This document shows positions 1 to 9,213 of a DNA stretch of 64,000 nt, one piece after another. The notes under the pieces are model-generated. The model was not told the origin of the DNA, did not search any database, and saw nothing but the letters and a program-made list of their open reading frames with translations. The DNA comes from Chitinophaga dinghuensis (lineage in GTDB: Bacteria; Bacteroidota; Bacteroidia; Chitinophagales; Chitinophagaceae): contig NZ_QLMA01000005.1 in assembly GCF_003259435.1 (NCBI RefSeq), positions 496,001 through 560,000 of the forward strand, read 5' to 3'. Both the position numbers and the translations under genes were made by a program. The first letter of the stretch is position 1. Each line of letters opens with the position of its first letter.

Positions 1-147
1 ATCATTATACCTGGTCATATACCAAGACCTGGCGGCTGTCCACAATGTGGCAACCTCTCTCTCCAATTGGTTGGTGGCATTAATATACTTGCAGGCATTG
101 GTATTTTGCTTACAGCAAGAAAACTCAATCAGCAACAGCGTTATTAA
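1..147 (+). CDS. C-terminal end of a membrane protein (partial)
   Basis: Frame 1 is open from the first base and stops at TAA 145-147, so this is the last 48 residues of a gene that begins before the window. It contains a CPQC pair (C-x-x-C) about 13 residues in, followed by a hydrophobic segment (LVGGINILAGIGILLTA) and a short polar tail rich in Gln. A single membrane span next to the C-terminus is likely. The bidirectional hairpin at 168-199 ends it cleanly. No family can be assigned from so short a piece. Confidence 0.5.
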   Translation: MIIPGHIPRPGGCPQCGNLSLQLVGGINILAGIGILLTARKLNQQQRY

Positions 148-167
148 ACGTACGTATGCACCAACAA

Positions 168-199
168 AAAACCTGTTGTCTTAACCGACAACAGGTTTT
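168..199. terminator. Bidirectional intrinsic terminator
   Basis: A perfect 13-bp stem (AAAACCTGTTGTC, 168-180, with its complement at 187-199) closes a 6-nt loop. A-rich and T-rich flanks allow termination on both strands. It sits between the convergent partial gene (1-147, +) and the chitinase gene (-). Confidence 0.85.
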
Positions 200-217
200 C
201 TTGTTATAAAAAGCAGC

Positions 218-3100
218 CTATAGTTTAATTAATTTCACGGTACTTACTTTTGCCGTATTGCGACTAACAATCCGTACAAACCAGGTACCGGTAGGCACTT
301 TGCTGAGATCAAGGCGTACCAGTTGTTCACCAGTAGCGCCGGGGGTAAACACCTGACGAATGATGGGTGAAGCGCTGTTCAATGCCGTTACTTCAATCAA
401 TACCTGATCGCCGATATGCGCAGGGAAACGCAGTTGCGCTTCAGAAGCGGCTACCGGATTCGGATATATCAGCGCCGTATTGGAAGGTCCGATTTCAGCA
501 GCAGGCTCTTTGGCCATGGTAGCGGCTCCTGTGATGGCGGCCAGACTACCTGTACAAGCGCGTACCAGTAACCATGGTTGTCCGTCGCCGGTGCTGATAT
601 CAGGGCGATTGTTTTGCGTCCACCATTTGGCTTTATACAAATTGCCGTTATACACAGCAGAATCGCCACCCCAGTAAGCCTTCGCAGGGTCCCATAATGG
701 AATGCCATTACAAGTGTTACTGCCACTTCCATTCACGGTGATGTTGACAGCCACGCTCGTCGTAGTGGCGTTACCGTTATCTGTTGCTTTCGCGGTGAGT
801 ACATAACTACCGGCGCTCACATTACTCCAGGTATAGGAATAAGGCGCAGCAGTAACAGTTCCCAGCAGCGTACTACCATTATAGAAGGCCACCTGGCTGA
901 CAGTACCATCTGCATCAGCAGCGCTGGCAGTAATGGTAATGCTGGCAGGCGCTGTATACACGGCATTATTAGCAGGCGCCGTGATACTTACTGTTGGTGG
1001 TTGATTAGCCGGTTTTACAGTAACATGAATGGTATCGCTGGTAGTTACAGCGCCAAGATTATCCGTAGCCTTTGCACTGAGGGTATAGCCACCCGCCGCA
1101 ACAGCCGTCCAGTTATAGGAATAAGGCGCTGTGGTGTCTACTGCCAATAAAGTATTACCATTATAGAATGCTACCTGTTTTACGACGCCATCGCTGTCGG
1201 ATGCTGACGCAGTAATGCTGATACTCGCTGGGGCCGTGTATATAGCATTATTAGCAGGGGCTGTAATACTTACCTGTGGCGGTTTATTGGCTGTACCGGT
1301 AACAGTAATATTCACTGCTGCGGAAGTAGTACTGGCATTTTTGTTGTCAGTGGCAATAGCTTTCAGGCTATAGCTACCTGCTGATACACCATTCCAGGTG
1401 AAGGAATAAGGCGCTGTGGTAACGGTACCCAGCAAGGTACTGCCATTATAGAATGCAACACTGGATACCACGCCATCAGAATCTGATGCATTAGCAGTGA
1501 TCGTAATATTGAGTGGGCCAGCAAAAGTGCTGTTGTTTGCGGGAGACGTAATCTGCACCACTGGCGGCTTGTTGGGCACAGCGCCGGAGGCGAATACTTC
1601 ATTGATCTTGTTCACCAACGGACTCGTAGTATTAGGGCAGTAAATGAGTTTCCCCTTTGCAGTTGTACTACTGGTCATATTCAGCATATCTCCATATACC
1701 TGCCATACAATAACGCCGGCCAGGTTATTATCCTTGATATACTGGGCTTTGGCAGCAATGGAACGCGGGTTATCATAACTCAGGAAGAAATTGCCTTTGG
1801 TCATGTATGGCACCTGCGCCACACTATCCCAGTTATCGGTCCAACCACTGGCAGTTTGCTGCAAAATATAGCTGTAGGTAGGCGTACCGTCATACAGATC
1901 CCTGGCCCAGTTGGTATAGTCAGCACAGGTTTGAATAGGCCCATCCGGCTGAACGGTTTCTGCACGCTTTACAGTAGGGGCATTCAAAGCGGCATTACCA
2001 TTGGTGATAACGCCACGACCATAGAATGGAGCGCCGAGGGTTACTTTACTCATGTTTACCCCTAAAGCACGCAAGGCGGTGGTAGTAGCATGCAGGGAGA
2101 AGTTACTATACTCTGCTCCCGGATAGTCGTACAACGGAGCATTATGGCCGGCTTTATTAGACCAACCACCATTATAATCATAGGTCATCATATCGAAATA
2201 ATCCATAGAATTATTCAGACGGGACCAGTTGAAGCCCTGCAATTTGGAGGGAGATGCAGAGAAACAGGCGGTAATAAGCTTGTTGGGACCAATAGCTGCC
2301 CTTACTTTTTCCACGAGTATAGCAAAGTTCGTATAGTCGGCACTGCTATAGTTAATGATATTCATACCAGGATCATTGGGGTATTCCCAATCGAAATCAA
2401 CGCCGTCAAAACCCATACTGATCAACGTTTGCACACTCGCGATGAAACGATTACGTTTAACGGAATCTGCTGCCATTTCAGGATAGTGTTTGCACATGCT
2501 CCAACCGCCGATGGAGGCAAGTACTTTCACTCCTTTCTGATGTGCGAGCTCGATGACGCCAGGAGCGCCGCCCGCTTTGTGGATAGACAAAGGGAAGCTG
2601 CCACTTTTTCCCGTGTTGACGTTAGTCCACCCACTACCGCTATTGCGGTAACCTTGATTGTAGGCATTACTGCCATCGCTGACATAGTACAAAATTTCCA
2701 GTTCACCATACAGCAGGTACATATCCCAGCTGCTGTAGATGTCTTCATCCACCAATGGCGCTGGGGCCTGTACAGCGCTGGCCTGGTAAATGTTTTTGTT
2801 GCGATAGTCGCCGCTGTGTAAGGAGCCATCCTGCGCCACTCCGAAGAAGGAGAAATTAAGGATGGTATACTGCGAATAATCCACGTTCAGCTGGTTATAG
2901 CCTCCCGCGGGAACGACGCCGGAAACATTCTTCCAGGCATCCCATTGGGTGATGTAGCCAATCACTTGCTTGTTGTGCTGCGCTGTGGTGGCCGGAACAG
3001 GAGGACTCACCTGTGCTTGTAGTCCCCAGGATAACAAAAGGAAGCAACACAGGGAAAATAAACGCCCCCATGCGCCGAAACGGATAGAATTGGTGGTCAT
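218..3100 (-). CDS. Secreted GH18 chitinase with Ig-like repeats, chitin-binding module and T9SS tail
   Basis: This 960-aa enzyme should hydrolyse chitin outside the cell. Residues 1-30 form a signal peptide ending LQAQ. The GH18 barrel spans about 45-505, with SIGGW at 196-200, the catalytic motif DGVDFDWEYP at 232-241 (acid E239) and MTYDY near 305. Three near-identical Ig-like domains of about 95 aa follow (about 510-795), each starting with PPxVxITxPANN. Next is a CBM5/12-like module (about 800-850) with the typical pair of tryptophans (YKAKWW). The last 80 or so residues (YPNPV...VSTVKLIKL) are a type A T9SS sorting domain, so export through type IX secretion with cell-surface attachment or release is expected. 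It is transcribed alone; the terminator at 168-199 follows it. Family assignment is firm; the exact product profile (endo or exo) cannot be told. Confidence 0.96.
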   Translation of the reverse strand: MTTNSIRFGAWGRLFSLCCFLLLSWGLQAQVSPPVPATTAQHNKQVIGYITQWDAWKNVSGVVPAGGYNQLNVDYSQYTILNFSFFGVAQDGSLHSGDYRNKNIYQASAVQAPAPLVDEDIYSSWDMYLLYGELEILYYVSDGSNAYNQGYRNSGSGWTNVNTGKSGSFPLSIHKAGGAPGVIELAHQKGVKVLASIGGWSMCKHYPEMAADSVKRNRFIASVQTLISMGFDGVDFDWEYPNDPGMNIINYSSADYTNFAILVEKVRAAIGPNKLITACFSASPSKLQGFNWSRLNNSMDYFDMMTYDYNGGWSNKAGHNAPLYDYPGAEYSNFSLHATTTALRALGVNMSKVTLGAPFYGRGVITNGNAALNAPTVKRAETVQPDGPIQTCADYTNWARDLYDGTPTYSYILQQTASGWTDNWDSVAQVPYMTKGNFFLSYDNPRSIAAKAQYIKDNNLAGVIVWQVYGDMLNMTSSTTAKGKLIYCPNTTSPLVNKINEVFASGAVPNKPPVVQITSPANNSTFAGPLNITITANASDSDGVVSSVAFYNGSTLLGTVTTAPYSFTWNGVSAGSYSLKAIATDNKNASTTSAAVNITVTGTANKPPQVSITAPANNAIYTAPASISITASASDSDGVVKQVAFYNGNTLLAVDTTAPYSYNWTAVAAGGYTLSAKATDNLGAVTTSDTIHVTVKPANQPPTVSITAPANNAVYTAPASITITASAADADGTVSQVAFYNGSTLLGTVTAAPYSYTWSNVSAGSYVLTAKATDNGNATTTSVAVNITVNGSGSNTCNGIPLWDPAKAYWGGDSAVYNGNLYKAKWWTQNNRPDISTGDGQPWLLVRACTGSLAAITGAATMAKEPAAEIGPSNTALIYPNPVAASEAQLRFPAHIGDQVLIEVTALNSASPIIRQVFTPGATGEQLVRLDLSKVPTGTWFVRIVSRNTAKVSTVKLIKL

Positions 3101-3454
3101 ACAGATAGTTTAGAGATAATGGTTGAAAAATAAATAGAGCAGTTCTATAGGTTAATGCCTCACGTTAGATAGTGCCCGACCGGTGAATGGTTTATTTCAG
3201 ATTATTGGTTGACAAGGGTTTTGGCGATATGCACAAATTCTGGGTTACACTGCTGGTGGGGAGTCGGATTAATGGTCAGTTAGTACTATCTCTTCTCAAA
3301 ATATTTTTCCATGCCAAATAAGCGCAGGAAAGATTTTGGAGATATGAACAGATTTTTATTAATTGCAGCACTATATCAATTAGTTATCACTCCTGACCTT
3401 TAGCCACCCTTACTAACCAGAAAACCATTACCCTTTTAATAAACCAAAATTTCT
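3101..3454. other. Divergent intergenic region, no gene seen
   Basis: These 354 bp separate the divergent chitinase and lipoprotein genes, so both promoters should lie here. No hairpin, repeat or clear TTG/TAnnTTTG promoter pair stood out. A 19-codon ORF at 3344 has no supporting features. Confidence 0.5.
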
Positions 3455-4222
3455 ATGAAAAACATCCGTCAGAGTGACCTGCTATTGCGACTGCTTTGCG
3501 TCTTTATGCTGATTGCTGCTGTGTCTTGTAGCAAAAAAGACGACTCCACCCCTTCCCCGTTATCGACCGACAGTCTGCGGTATGCCAGCGCTATCCGGGA
3601 TGCGATGACCTCAGACAGCTCGGAAATCATTGACACCTTATGGCCAATAACGTCAACGAACACACGACTGCAATGGAAAACCATCAACGGTAACCAATAT
3701 GTACTGATGGCCACCTTTATGCGTTTCCCTACCAGCTATCCGCAGGGCGACAGTATCACCACTACCTGGGGCGAAGCCTGGCTCTTCGCGCCATCACAGA
3801 TGAAAGCAAAACTGGCAGGACTTCCAGCCGGCGCAGACACCATTCTGCGTATATGCCAGCTGCTGGGATTACCTCCCCGCAATGCCAAAACCAATACCCA
3901 TATCGCCCAAATGTGGGTGCCTACCTCTCAGTTATATCGCCCTGCAGGCAATCCTGACATTACCACCAGTACTACTGGCCCGGTACCTTTGCCTACGGTC
4001 AGCAATGATTTCCTGACCTGGTTCAATAACTATATTATTTATGCGTACTATCATCCGCTGACATCCAATACCGATTTCCACTATCCATGGACAAGACTGG
4101 GATATACCTATGATTGGGCTCCTGGCGCTACCAAAGTAGGTATGAGCGAATTTGTGATGAAACCCAATACCGGTTGCTGGGTGGAAAAAACGACGACTGC
4201 ACCAGATTTTCTCAAGCCGTAA
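3455..4222 (+). CDS. Lipoprotein of unknown function
   Basis: 255 aa. The N-terminus is a lipoprotein signal (hydrophobic stretch 9-22, lipobox ending at C25 followed by SKKDD), so the mature protein is probably anchored in a membrane and may face the surface, as many Bacteroidota lipoproteins do. The mature part is rich in Thr, Trp and Tyr, with no repeat and no catalytic motif that I recognise. It ends in a conserved-looking stretch with PWTRLGYTYDW and MSEFVMKPNTGCWVE. It is a single gene divergent from the chitinase and closed by a hairpin at 4229-4261. No function is proposed. Confidence 0.8.
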   Translation: MKNIRQSDLLLRLLCVFMLIAAVSCSKKDDSTPSPLSTDSLRYASAIRDAMTSDSSEIIDTLWPITSTNTRLQWKTINGNQYVLMATFMRFPTSYPQGDSITTTWGEAWLFAPSQMKAKLAGLPAGADTILRICQLLGLPPRNAKTNTHIAQMWVPTSQLYRPAGNPDITTSTTGPVPLPTVSNDFLTWFNNYIIYAYYHPLTSNTDFHYPWTRLGYTYDWAPGATKVGMSEFVMKPNTGCWVEKTTTAPDFLKP

Positions 4223-4228
4223 AAAAAT

Positions 4229-4261
4229 ATGGTTCCGCTATCTTTATGACAGCGGAACCAT
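4229..4261 (+). terminator. Hairpin after the lipoprotein gene
   Basis: An 11-bp perfect stem (ATGGTTCCGCT, 4229-4239, with 4251-4261) encloses an 11-nt loop, six bases after the stop codon. A run of A precedes it and a T-rich stretch follows a few bases later, so it is a probable terminator but not a textbook one. Confidence 0.6.
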
Positions 4262-4492
4262 CTGCATTTTTGAGGTCTCCAAGCAGTTGAATGAAATACT
4301 TGTACATGGATTTGGGGTCTGATGGAAAATGGGTTTTCTTAGGATAGTAACGTATTACATCACATTCTACCGTTTGACAATGCAATATTAACCCATTGAT
4401 AGTGAAGCATATAACTCGTATCGGGAAAAATATTTTTCAATTCGGGAATTGCCCATATTATCTTTACTATAGAATCAATCCTGTTACTATTA

Positions 4493-4969
4493 ATGAAAAA
4501 AATATTATTGTCTGTGATATTGCTGGCGGCAGGTATTACTCTGCGGGCACAAACGTTGACTGTAAACGGACTTGTGAATAAACCATTGCAGTTAACTGCC
4601 GCAGACCTCAGTAAGATGCCACAGCAAACCATTACCGCCGCTGATAAAGATGGTAAAACACATCAGTATTCCGGCGTTCCGCTTTTTGAGATTCTGAAAG
4701 CGGCTGGCGTGCCTTCCGGGAAAGAGCTACATGGTAATAATCTGGCTAAATACTTACTGGCACAAGCCAGCGACGGATACAAAGTAGTATTCGCATTGCC
4801 AGAAATAGATACCACTTTCAACAACAGGGTATTTCTGTTGACCACGCTGATGGATGGAAAACCGCTGCCAGCAGGCCAGGGGCCATACCGACTGGTAGTT
4901 AAAGATGAGAAAAGACCTGCCCGCTGGATAAGAGAGCTTACAACACTCACTATCGGCGAAATAAAATAA
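4493..4969 (+). CDS. Secreted molybdopterin-binding-fold protein (sulfite oxidase-like domain)
   Basis: 158 aa with a signal peptide (MKKILLSVILLAAGITLRAQ). The rest matches the small stand-alone form of the oxidoreductase molybdopterin-binding domain: VNGLVNKPLQLTAADL near the start, YSGVPLFEIL in the middle and GPYRLVVKDEKRPARWIREL near the end. The mature protein contains no cysteine at all, so it lacks the Cys that ligates molybdenum in sulfite oxidase and YedY. It may bind a cofactor differently or act without one. Monocistronic, followed by a strong terminator at 4978-5003. The fold assignment is good; the activity is unknown. Confidence 0.82.
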   Translation: MKKILLSVILLAAGITLRAQTLTVNGLVNKPLQLTAADLSKMPQQTITAADKDGKTHQYSGVPLFEILKAAGVPSGKELHGNNLAKYLLAQASDGYKVVFALPEIDTTFNNRVFLLTTLMDGKPLPAGQGPYRLVVKDEKRPARWIRELTTLTIGEIK

Positions 4970-4977
4970 CTTACACC

Positions 4978-5003
4978 AAAGCAGCCCAACGGCTGCTTTT
5001 TTT
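4978..5003 (+). terminator. Intrinsic terminator
   Basis: Stem AAAGCAGCC (4978-4986) pairs with GGCTGCTTT (4991-4999) around a CAAC loop, and the T run continues to 5003. It follows the molybdopterin-fold gene by 8 bp. Confidence 0.88.
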
Positions 5004-5053
5004 ACGTATAGTCATAAGGGTTATAGATTTTTTCACAGTAAAAATATAGTACT

Positions 5054-6100
5054 ATGACAGATATCGCCCGCCGTTTTCCGCAGAATCCATTGTTACGTCC
5101 GGCTGATATTGTACCCAGTCAGCCTGGCCTGGAAGTAGTATGTTTATTGAATCCCGGCGTATTCCGCTACCAGGGCAAAACCTGGCTGGCCATCCGGGTG
5201 GCGGAACGCCCGCCGCAGTTGCCGGACATCATTTCCTTTCCTATCCTCCAACCAGGCAGAAGAATGCTTATCAAAGATATTCCTGCCAATGATCCGGACC
5301 TGATAGCCACAGATCCCCGGGTGATTACTTATAAAGGATCGGACTATCTCACCACCCTCTCCCATTTACGATTGTTATCCAGCACCGATCATATTCATTT
5401 CCAGGAAGACCCTTCCTATCCGCCGATTTTCGGAGAAGGGAACCTGGAAACCTTTGGCATAGAGGATGTACGGGTCGCGGAGATAGACGGTGTCTATTAC
5501 CTGACTTACACTGCCGTTTCTGAAAATGGCGTGGGTGTGGGATTAAAAACAACGCGCGACTGGCAGCGATATCTGTCGCACGGCATGATTATCCCCCCGC
5601 ATAACAAGGACTGCGCTATTTTCGAAGAGCAGGTCAATGGCTGCTATTATGCCTTTCACAGGCCGAGTAGCGTAGCGCTGGGTGGCAATTACATATGGCT
5701 CGCGTCTTCACCGGATAGCATACATTGGGGTCATCATACCTGTTTAATACGTACCCGTCCTGGTTATTGGGATAGTGAGCGGGTGGGCGCCGGCGCAGCA
5801 CCAATACGTACCGCAGCAGGTTGGCTGGCTATTTATCATGGAGCAGATGCTACACATAGATATTGCCTGGGCGCTATATTGCTGGACTTACAGGACCCTT
5901 CAAAAGTGCTGGCACGCACAGCAGACCCCATCATGGAGCCCCTGGAAAGCTACGAGATCAATGGCTTTTTTGGCAAGGTCGTTTTCACAAACGGACATAT
6001 TGTTGATGGAGACGAACTGCTGATTTATTATGGCGCTGCAGATGAGTATGTCTGTGCCGCCAACTTTTCAATCTCCGAAATCCTCCAAAAATTACAGTAA
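5054..6100 (+). CDS. GH130 family beta-mannoside phosphorylase or mannosidase
   Basis: 348 aa, no signal peptide, so cytoplasmic. The five-bladed-propeller GH130 signature is clear: NPGVFRYQG near 33, GIEDVR at 135-140 (D138 matches the proton donor of the family), HNKDCAIFEE at 183-192, FHRP near 201, GAGAAPIRT near 245, YHGAD near 261 and YYGAAD near 325. Family members split mannosyl-glucose or mannan-derived oligosaccharides by phosphorolysis. The basic His/Lys in the HNKD stretch fits the phosphate-using subgroups better than the hydrolytic one, but that is an inference. The GNAT gene starts 21 bp downstream and is probably co-transcribed. Confidence 0.88.
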   Translation: MTDIARRFPQNPLLRPADIVPSQPGLEVVCLLNPGVFRYQGKTWLAIRVAERPPQLPDIISFPILQPGRRMLIKDIPANDPDLIATDPRVITYKGSDYLTTLSHLRLLSSTDHIHFQEDPSYPPIFGEGNLETFGIEDVRVAEIDGVYYLTYTAVSENGVGVGLKTTRDWQRYLSHGMIIPPHNKDCAIFEEQVNGCYYAFHRPSSVALGGNYIWLASSPDSIHWGHHTCLIRTRPGYWDSERVGAGAAPIRTAAGWLAIYHGADATHRYCLGAILLDLQDPSKVLARTADPIMEPLESYEINGFFGKVVFTNGHIVDGDELLIYYGAADEYVCAANFSISEILQKLQ

Positions 6101-6121
6101 GGATACATTACCTTTGGCAGT

Positions 6122-6598
6122 ATGAAACTGAATGAGCCGGATATTGTCATCAAGCGGATGGAAGCCACAGCTGACTTTCCTATGGAATTATTACTGCTGG
6201 CAGATCCTTCAGAAGAAATGATTCAATCATACATCTACCGGTCTCGCATATACGCAGCCTTAAAAGAAAAGGAAACGATTGGTATTTGTGTGGTATCAAT
6301 GGAAGAAGAAAATGTTTGGGAGATACGGAACCTCGCTGTAGCCAGCCATTTTCAGGGGCAGGGTTTAGGGCAGCAGCTTTTGCAGCATGTCATTGCAGAG
6401 GCGAAGCTAAATAAGGTGGCGAAACTGATGATAGGTACTGCGAATGCTTCTGTAGGGCAATTATATCTCTATCAGAAAGTAGGTTTTGAAATAACAGCTA
6501 TCAGGAAGAATTTTTTCCTGGATCATTATGATATGCCCATAGTGGAGAACGGAATACCTTGTAAACATATGATCATGCTGGAGATGGTCTTAGGATAG
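6122..6598 (+). CDS. GNAT family N-acetyltransferase
   Basis: 158 aa. It carries the acetyl-CoA pyrophosphate-binding motif A (FQGQGLGQQLLQHV, about 78-91) preceded by the strand IRNLAV, and the YLYQKVGFE motif near 118-126. It should transfer an acetyl group to an amine substrate that cannot be named from sequence. It lies 21 bp after the GH130 gene in the same direction, probably in one operon. TACCTTTG at 6109-6116 resembles a Bacteroidota -7 box but leaves only 5 nt before the ATG and lacks a -33 partner. Confidence 0.88.
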   Translation: MKLNEPDIVIKRMEATADFPMELLLLADPSEEMIQSYIYRSRIYAALKEKETIGICVVSMEEENVWEIRNLAVASHFQGQGLGQQLLQHVIAEAKLNKVAKLMIGTANASVGQLYLYQKVGFEITAIRKNFFLDHYDMPIVENGIPCKHMIMLEMVLG

Positions 6599-6644
6599 CA
6601 GTTTTGCTGGCGGCATTCCGGACTGCCGCTGCAGATGAATATCC

Positions 6645-7148
6645 TTACAACTTTATCTCAAATAGGCTGAAAGTAGCATTCTGATAATGTGCCGGTAGCT
6701 CGGGAGAATCTGTACGGACTATACCCAGGTAGTTGAAACCACAGCTGATGTAATAAGCATTCAACTTTTCATTTCCGCTTCCGGTATCCAGTCGCAGGTA
6801 TTCCCTGTTGTTTGTCTTTGCAAAGGCTTTGGCCCATGCTACAATTTGTTTGACATAGCCTTTTCCACGATAATCAGGATGGGTGGCTATCCGGTGGATA
6901 TACAGGGAAGGGTCCAGGTCTTTTTCCTGCCATATATTAGGATCCTGAAAGGTGGTGGCAAAGACGCATACTATTACGCCCTCTTCCAGGATTTTCCATT
7001 GACGCAGGCCTGCTATTTCCCGGGCAACCATTTCCCGATCAAAACCTTTCCAATGACGGGTGGCGTTGCGCTTTTGATAAGCGGTTCCGGCGTCATACAG
7101 ATCAAATATCGTATCGATATCTTCCATGGTGCTGTTGATAATTTGCAT
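6645..7148 (-). CDS. GNAT family N-acetyltransferase
   Basis: I start this gene at the ATG at 7148 (167 aa, MQIINSTMEDIDTIFDLYD). The longer frame to 7196 adds 16 residues unlike a GNAT start. The fold features are present: YIHRIATHPDYRGKGYVKQIV (motif A, R/Q-x-x-G-x-G/A type) and LDTGSGNEKLNAYYISCGF (motif B). The N-terminal RHWKGFDRE is typical of a GNAT subgroup common in Bacteroidota. The substrate is unknown. It is convergent with the GNAT at 6122 and divergent from the response regulator at 7320. Confidence 0.85.
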   Translation of the reverse strand: MQIINSTMEDIDTIFDLYDAGTAYQKRNATRHWKGFDREMVAREIAGLRQWKILEEGVIVCVFATTFQDPNIWQEKDLDPSLYIHRIATHPDYRGKGYVKQIVAWAKAFAKTNNREYLRLDTGSGNEKLNAYYISCGFNYLGIVRTDSPELPAHYQNATFSLFEIKL

Positions 7149-7319
7149 AGCGGATATTTTTTTACACTGCAAAAATGCTGATTTCAACAACATCAAAACA
7201 GATTCAGTTTTATTAATATTGACCAGATCAGATTTAGTCTACCTATATTCAAACTCAATATGGCATCATATTTCAAGCACGCTCAACCAACCCTCATATT
7301 TAACTGTTATTAGAATACT

Positions 7320-7769
7320 ATGAATCACAAAAAGATATTGCTGGCAGATGATGACCGGGACGACCGGGAATTGATCCGGGAAATGCTGGAGCATTTCGAC
7401 CAATCAGCGGAGATTGTCTGTTTACAAACAGGTCAGGAGATTTTTGGGTATTTAAGCAAATGTACGGCAGCCACTTTGCCGGACATTATTGTGCTGGACT
7501 ACAGTATGCCGTTGATGAATGCGGCGGAGGTCCTCGAACAGCTGCTGGAGGAGCAGTTATTCCCTCATATTCCCAAAGTGGTATGGAGTACGTCTTCTGC
7601 GCCGGAACATGTTTCCAGGTGTATGGCATCAGGCGCCATTGCCTATTTTTCCAAACCGGTGACAGCCGCCGAACTTTCAGAGATTGCGCTACGTATCCTG
7701 GAATTATGTCCGCCAGCAGGCATCCACCAGGATATGCAGCAAAAATCAAATGATTATACAGGAAGATAG
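7320..7769 (+). CDS. Single-domain response regulator (Rcp1-like)
   Basis: 149 aa, a receiver domain only. The acidic pocket is D10-D12, the phospho-acceptor is D60 (IIVLDYSMP), the Ser/Thr switch is in VVWSTSS near 90 and the conserved Lys is K112 (FSKP). With no output domain it should act by protein contact, in phosphorelay or on a partner kinase, as Rcp1-type regulators of phytochrome-like kinases do. Its last 16 bp overlap the 3' end of the PAS histidine kinase gene on the other strand. That kinase is of the matching type, so they may be partners despite opposite orientation. Confidence 0.9.
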   Translation: MNHKKILLADDDRDDRELIREMLEHFDQSAEIVCLQTGQEIFGYLSKCTAATLPDIIVLDYSMPLMNAAEVLEQLLEEQLFPHIPKVVWSTSSAPEHVSRCMASGAIAYFSKPVTAAELSEIALRILELCPPAGIHQDMQQKSNDYTGR

Positions 7770-9025
7770 ATATCGAAAGACGCGCCCTCTCCTGTTTTGC
7801 CGGATGCATATATGCAGCCCCGATGGCTTTCTGCTATTTTCCGGCAAATAGCCAGCCCTATGCCCGTACCGGGAAACTGTTCGCCCGTATGCAAGCGCTC
7901 AAACATTTCAAAAATTTTCTCCGCATAATGTTGTTCAAACCCAATTCCATTATCACAGAACCTAATATGATATACCTTTCCGGGTTGGCCCGCCATCCAA
8001 TGGGGTTGTGTCTCTAATGTAGATTCAATCACAATTCTGACCGGCACGTTCGCCTGGCAGTATTTTAAGGAGTTACTGATTAGATTCTCAAATAACTGGC
8101 GCAGTTGGAATGGAATACCCTGCACCACAGGCAAGCCATTCACCTGCATTTGCCCTTGCACCTGATCCAATGAATCTTTGAAGAAGGTCTCCAGCTCCCG
8201 GAGCGTTTGTTGCAGATCCACTTTTTCAAATGGCTTAGATTGTTCCGTGATCCTTGTAAAAGCCAGCATATCATCAATCAGCTGTTGCATGCGACTTGCA
8301 GCTTCTGCCGCACGCAGCAGGTAACCTTTCTGCCGGTGATTCAGGCGAAGTCCCTCTGCTTCCAATACAATCGAATTATAAAGCTGAATTTTACGCAGGG
8401 GTTCTTTCATATCATGCGCCGCTGCAAAAGCGAATTTCTGCAATTCTCTGTTCTGCGTTTCCAGTTGCTGGGTATAATCCAATATTTTTTGCTCTGCATT
8501 CCTTCTTTCCGTCAGATCGCGGGTAACTTTAGAGAAGCCGATGATCTTATCTTCCTCATCATGCAAACAAGTGATCACAACGCTCCCCCAGAAACTGGTT
8601 CCATCTTTGCGGATTCTCCAGCCTTCGTGTATAGCCTTCCCTTTAGTCACCGCCTCGGCAATCAACTGTTCCGGTAAATGATGGCGCTGATCTTCCTTCG
8701 GATAAAAAATACGAAAATGCTTCCCTACAATTTCCTGCTCTGTATATCCTTTAATTTTTTGTGCTCCTTTATTCCAATTCAGGACAATCCCATTTACATC
8801 CAACATCAGGATGGCATAATCTTCCACCTGTTCAATCATCTTATGATAACGGGATGCTTCCTGGTCGGCTGGAAGTGCCTGGACAAGCTTCACTCCTGTT
8901 TGTTCCCTGTTATGCTCAGCAGTAACATCAATATCAGGTTGGGTTGCTGGAGATTCGGAGTTTACAGGTAATGACTTCTTTGTGGATCGGTCTGGTACCA
9001 TGTATGAACAGTTTTTAATCAACAC
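7754..9025 (-). CDS. PAS-domain sensor histidine kinase, phytochrome-like type
   Basis: 423 aa, no membrane span, so a cytoplasmic kinase. A PAS domain with its PAC tail covers about 60-175 (WNKGAQKIKGYTEQEIVG, then GFSKVTRDLTERR). A coiled linker leads to the H box FAAAHDMKEPLRKI with phospho-acceptor H204, in the HDxxEPLR form of the subfamily found with phytochromes and Rcp1 regulators. The ATPase has the N box (ENLISNSLKY, about 313-322), G1 (DNGIGF, 358-363), the F box (FEMFERLH) and G2 (GTGIGL, 386-391). All catalytic motifs look intact. The stop codon lies inside the end of the convergent response regulator gene at 7320. The signal is unknown. Confidence 0.93.
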   Translation of the reverse strand: MLIKNCSYMVPDRSTKKSLPVNSESPATQPDIDVTAEHNREQTGVKLVQALPADQEASRYHKMIEQVEDYAILMLDVNGIVLNWNKGAQKIKGYTEQEIVGKHFRIFYPKEDQRHHLPEQLIAEAVTKGKAIHEGWRIRKDGTSFWGSVVITCLHDEEDKIIGFSKVTRDLTERRNAEQKILDYTQQLETQNRELQKFAFAAAHDMKEPLRKIQLYNSIVLEAEGLRLNHRQKGYLLRAAEAASRMQQLIDDMLAFTRITEQSKPFEKVDLQQTLRELETFFKDSLDQVQGQMQVNGLPVVQGIPFQLRQLFENLISNSLKYCQANVPVRIVIESTLETQPHWMAGQPGKVYHIRFCDNGIGFEQHYAEKIFEMFERLHTGEQFPGTGIGLAICRKIAESHRGCIYASGKTGEGASFDIYLPV

Positions 9026-9213
9026 ACCCGACTTACGCGTCGTTGTTTTTCAATCCGACAACAACAATTGTACCCGTGGAATGCCTCCAAATCTTCAAAA
9101 TAAAATCATCTGATTATCAATATCTTACAAGGTGCATTCTGATAAAATTCTTTACCATACCCAAAAGAGGCGCCGGGTAATTGTACAGAAATATACCCAA
9201 CCTGCGCATTTCA

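Noticed and set aside
3344..3403. A 19-codon ORF (MNRFLLIAAL...) before the lipoprotein gene
   Set aside because: Too short, with no homology, conserved motif or following structure to support it.
6109..6116. TACCTTTG as a promoter for the GNAT at 6122
   Set aside because: It matches the -7 consensus but has no -33 partner and would start the RNA at the ATG; chance is more likely within an operon.
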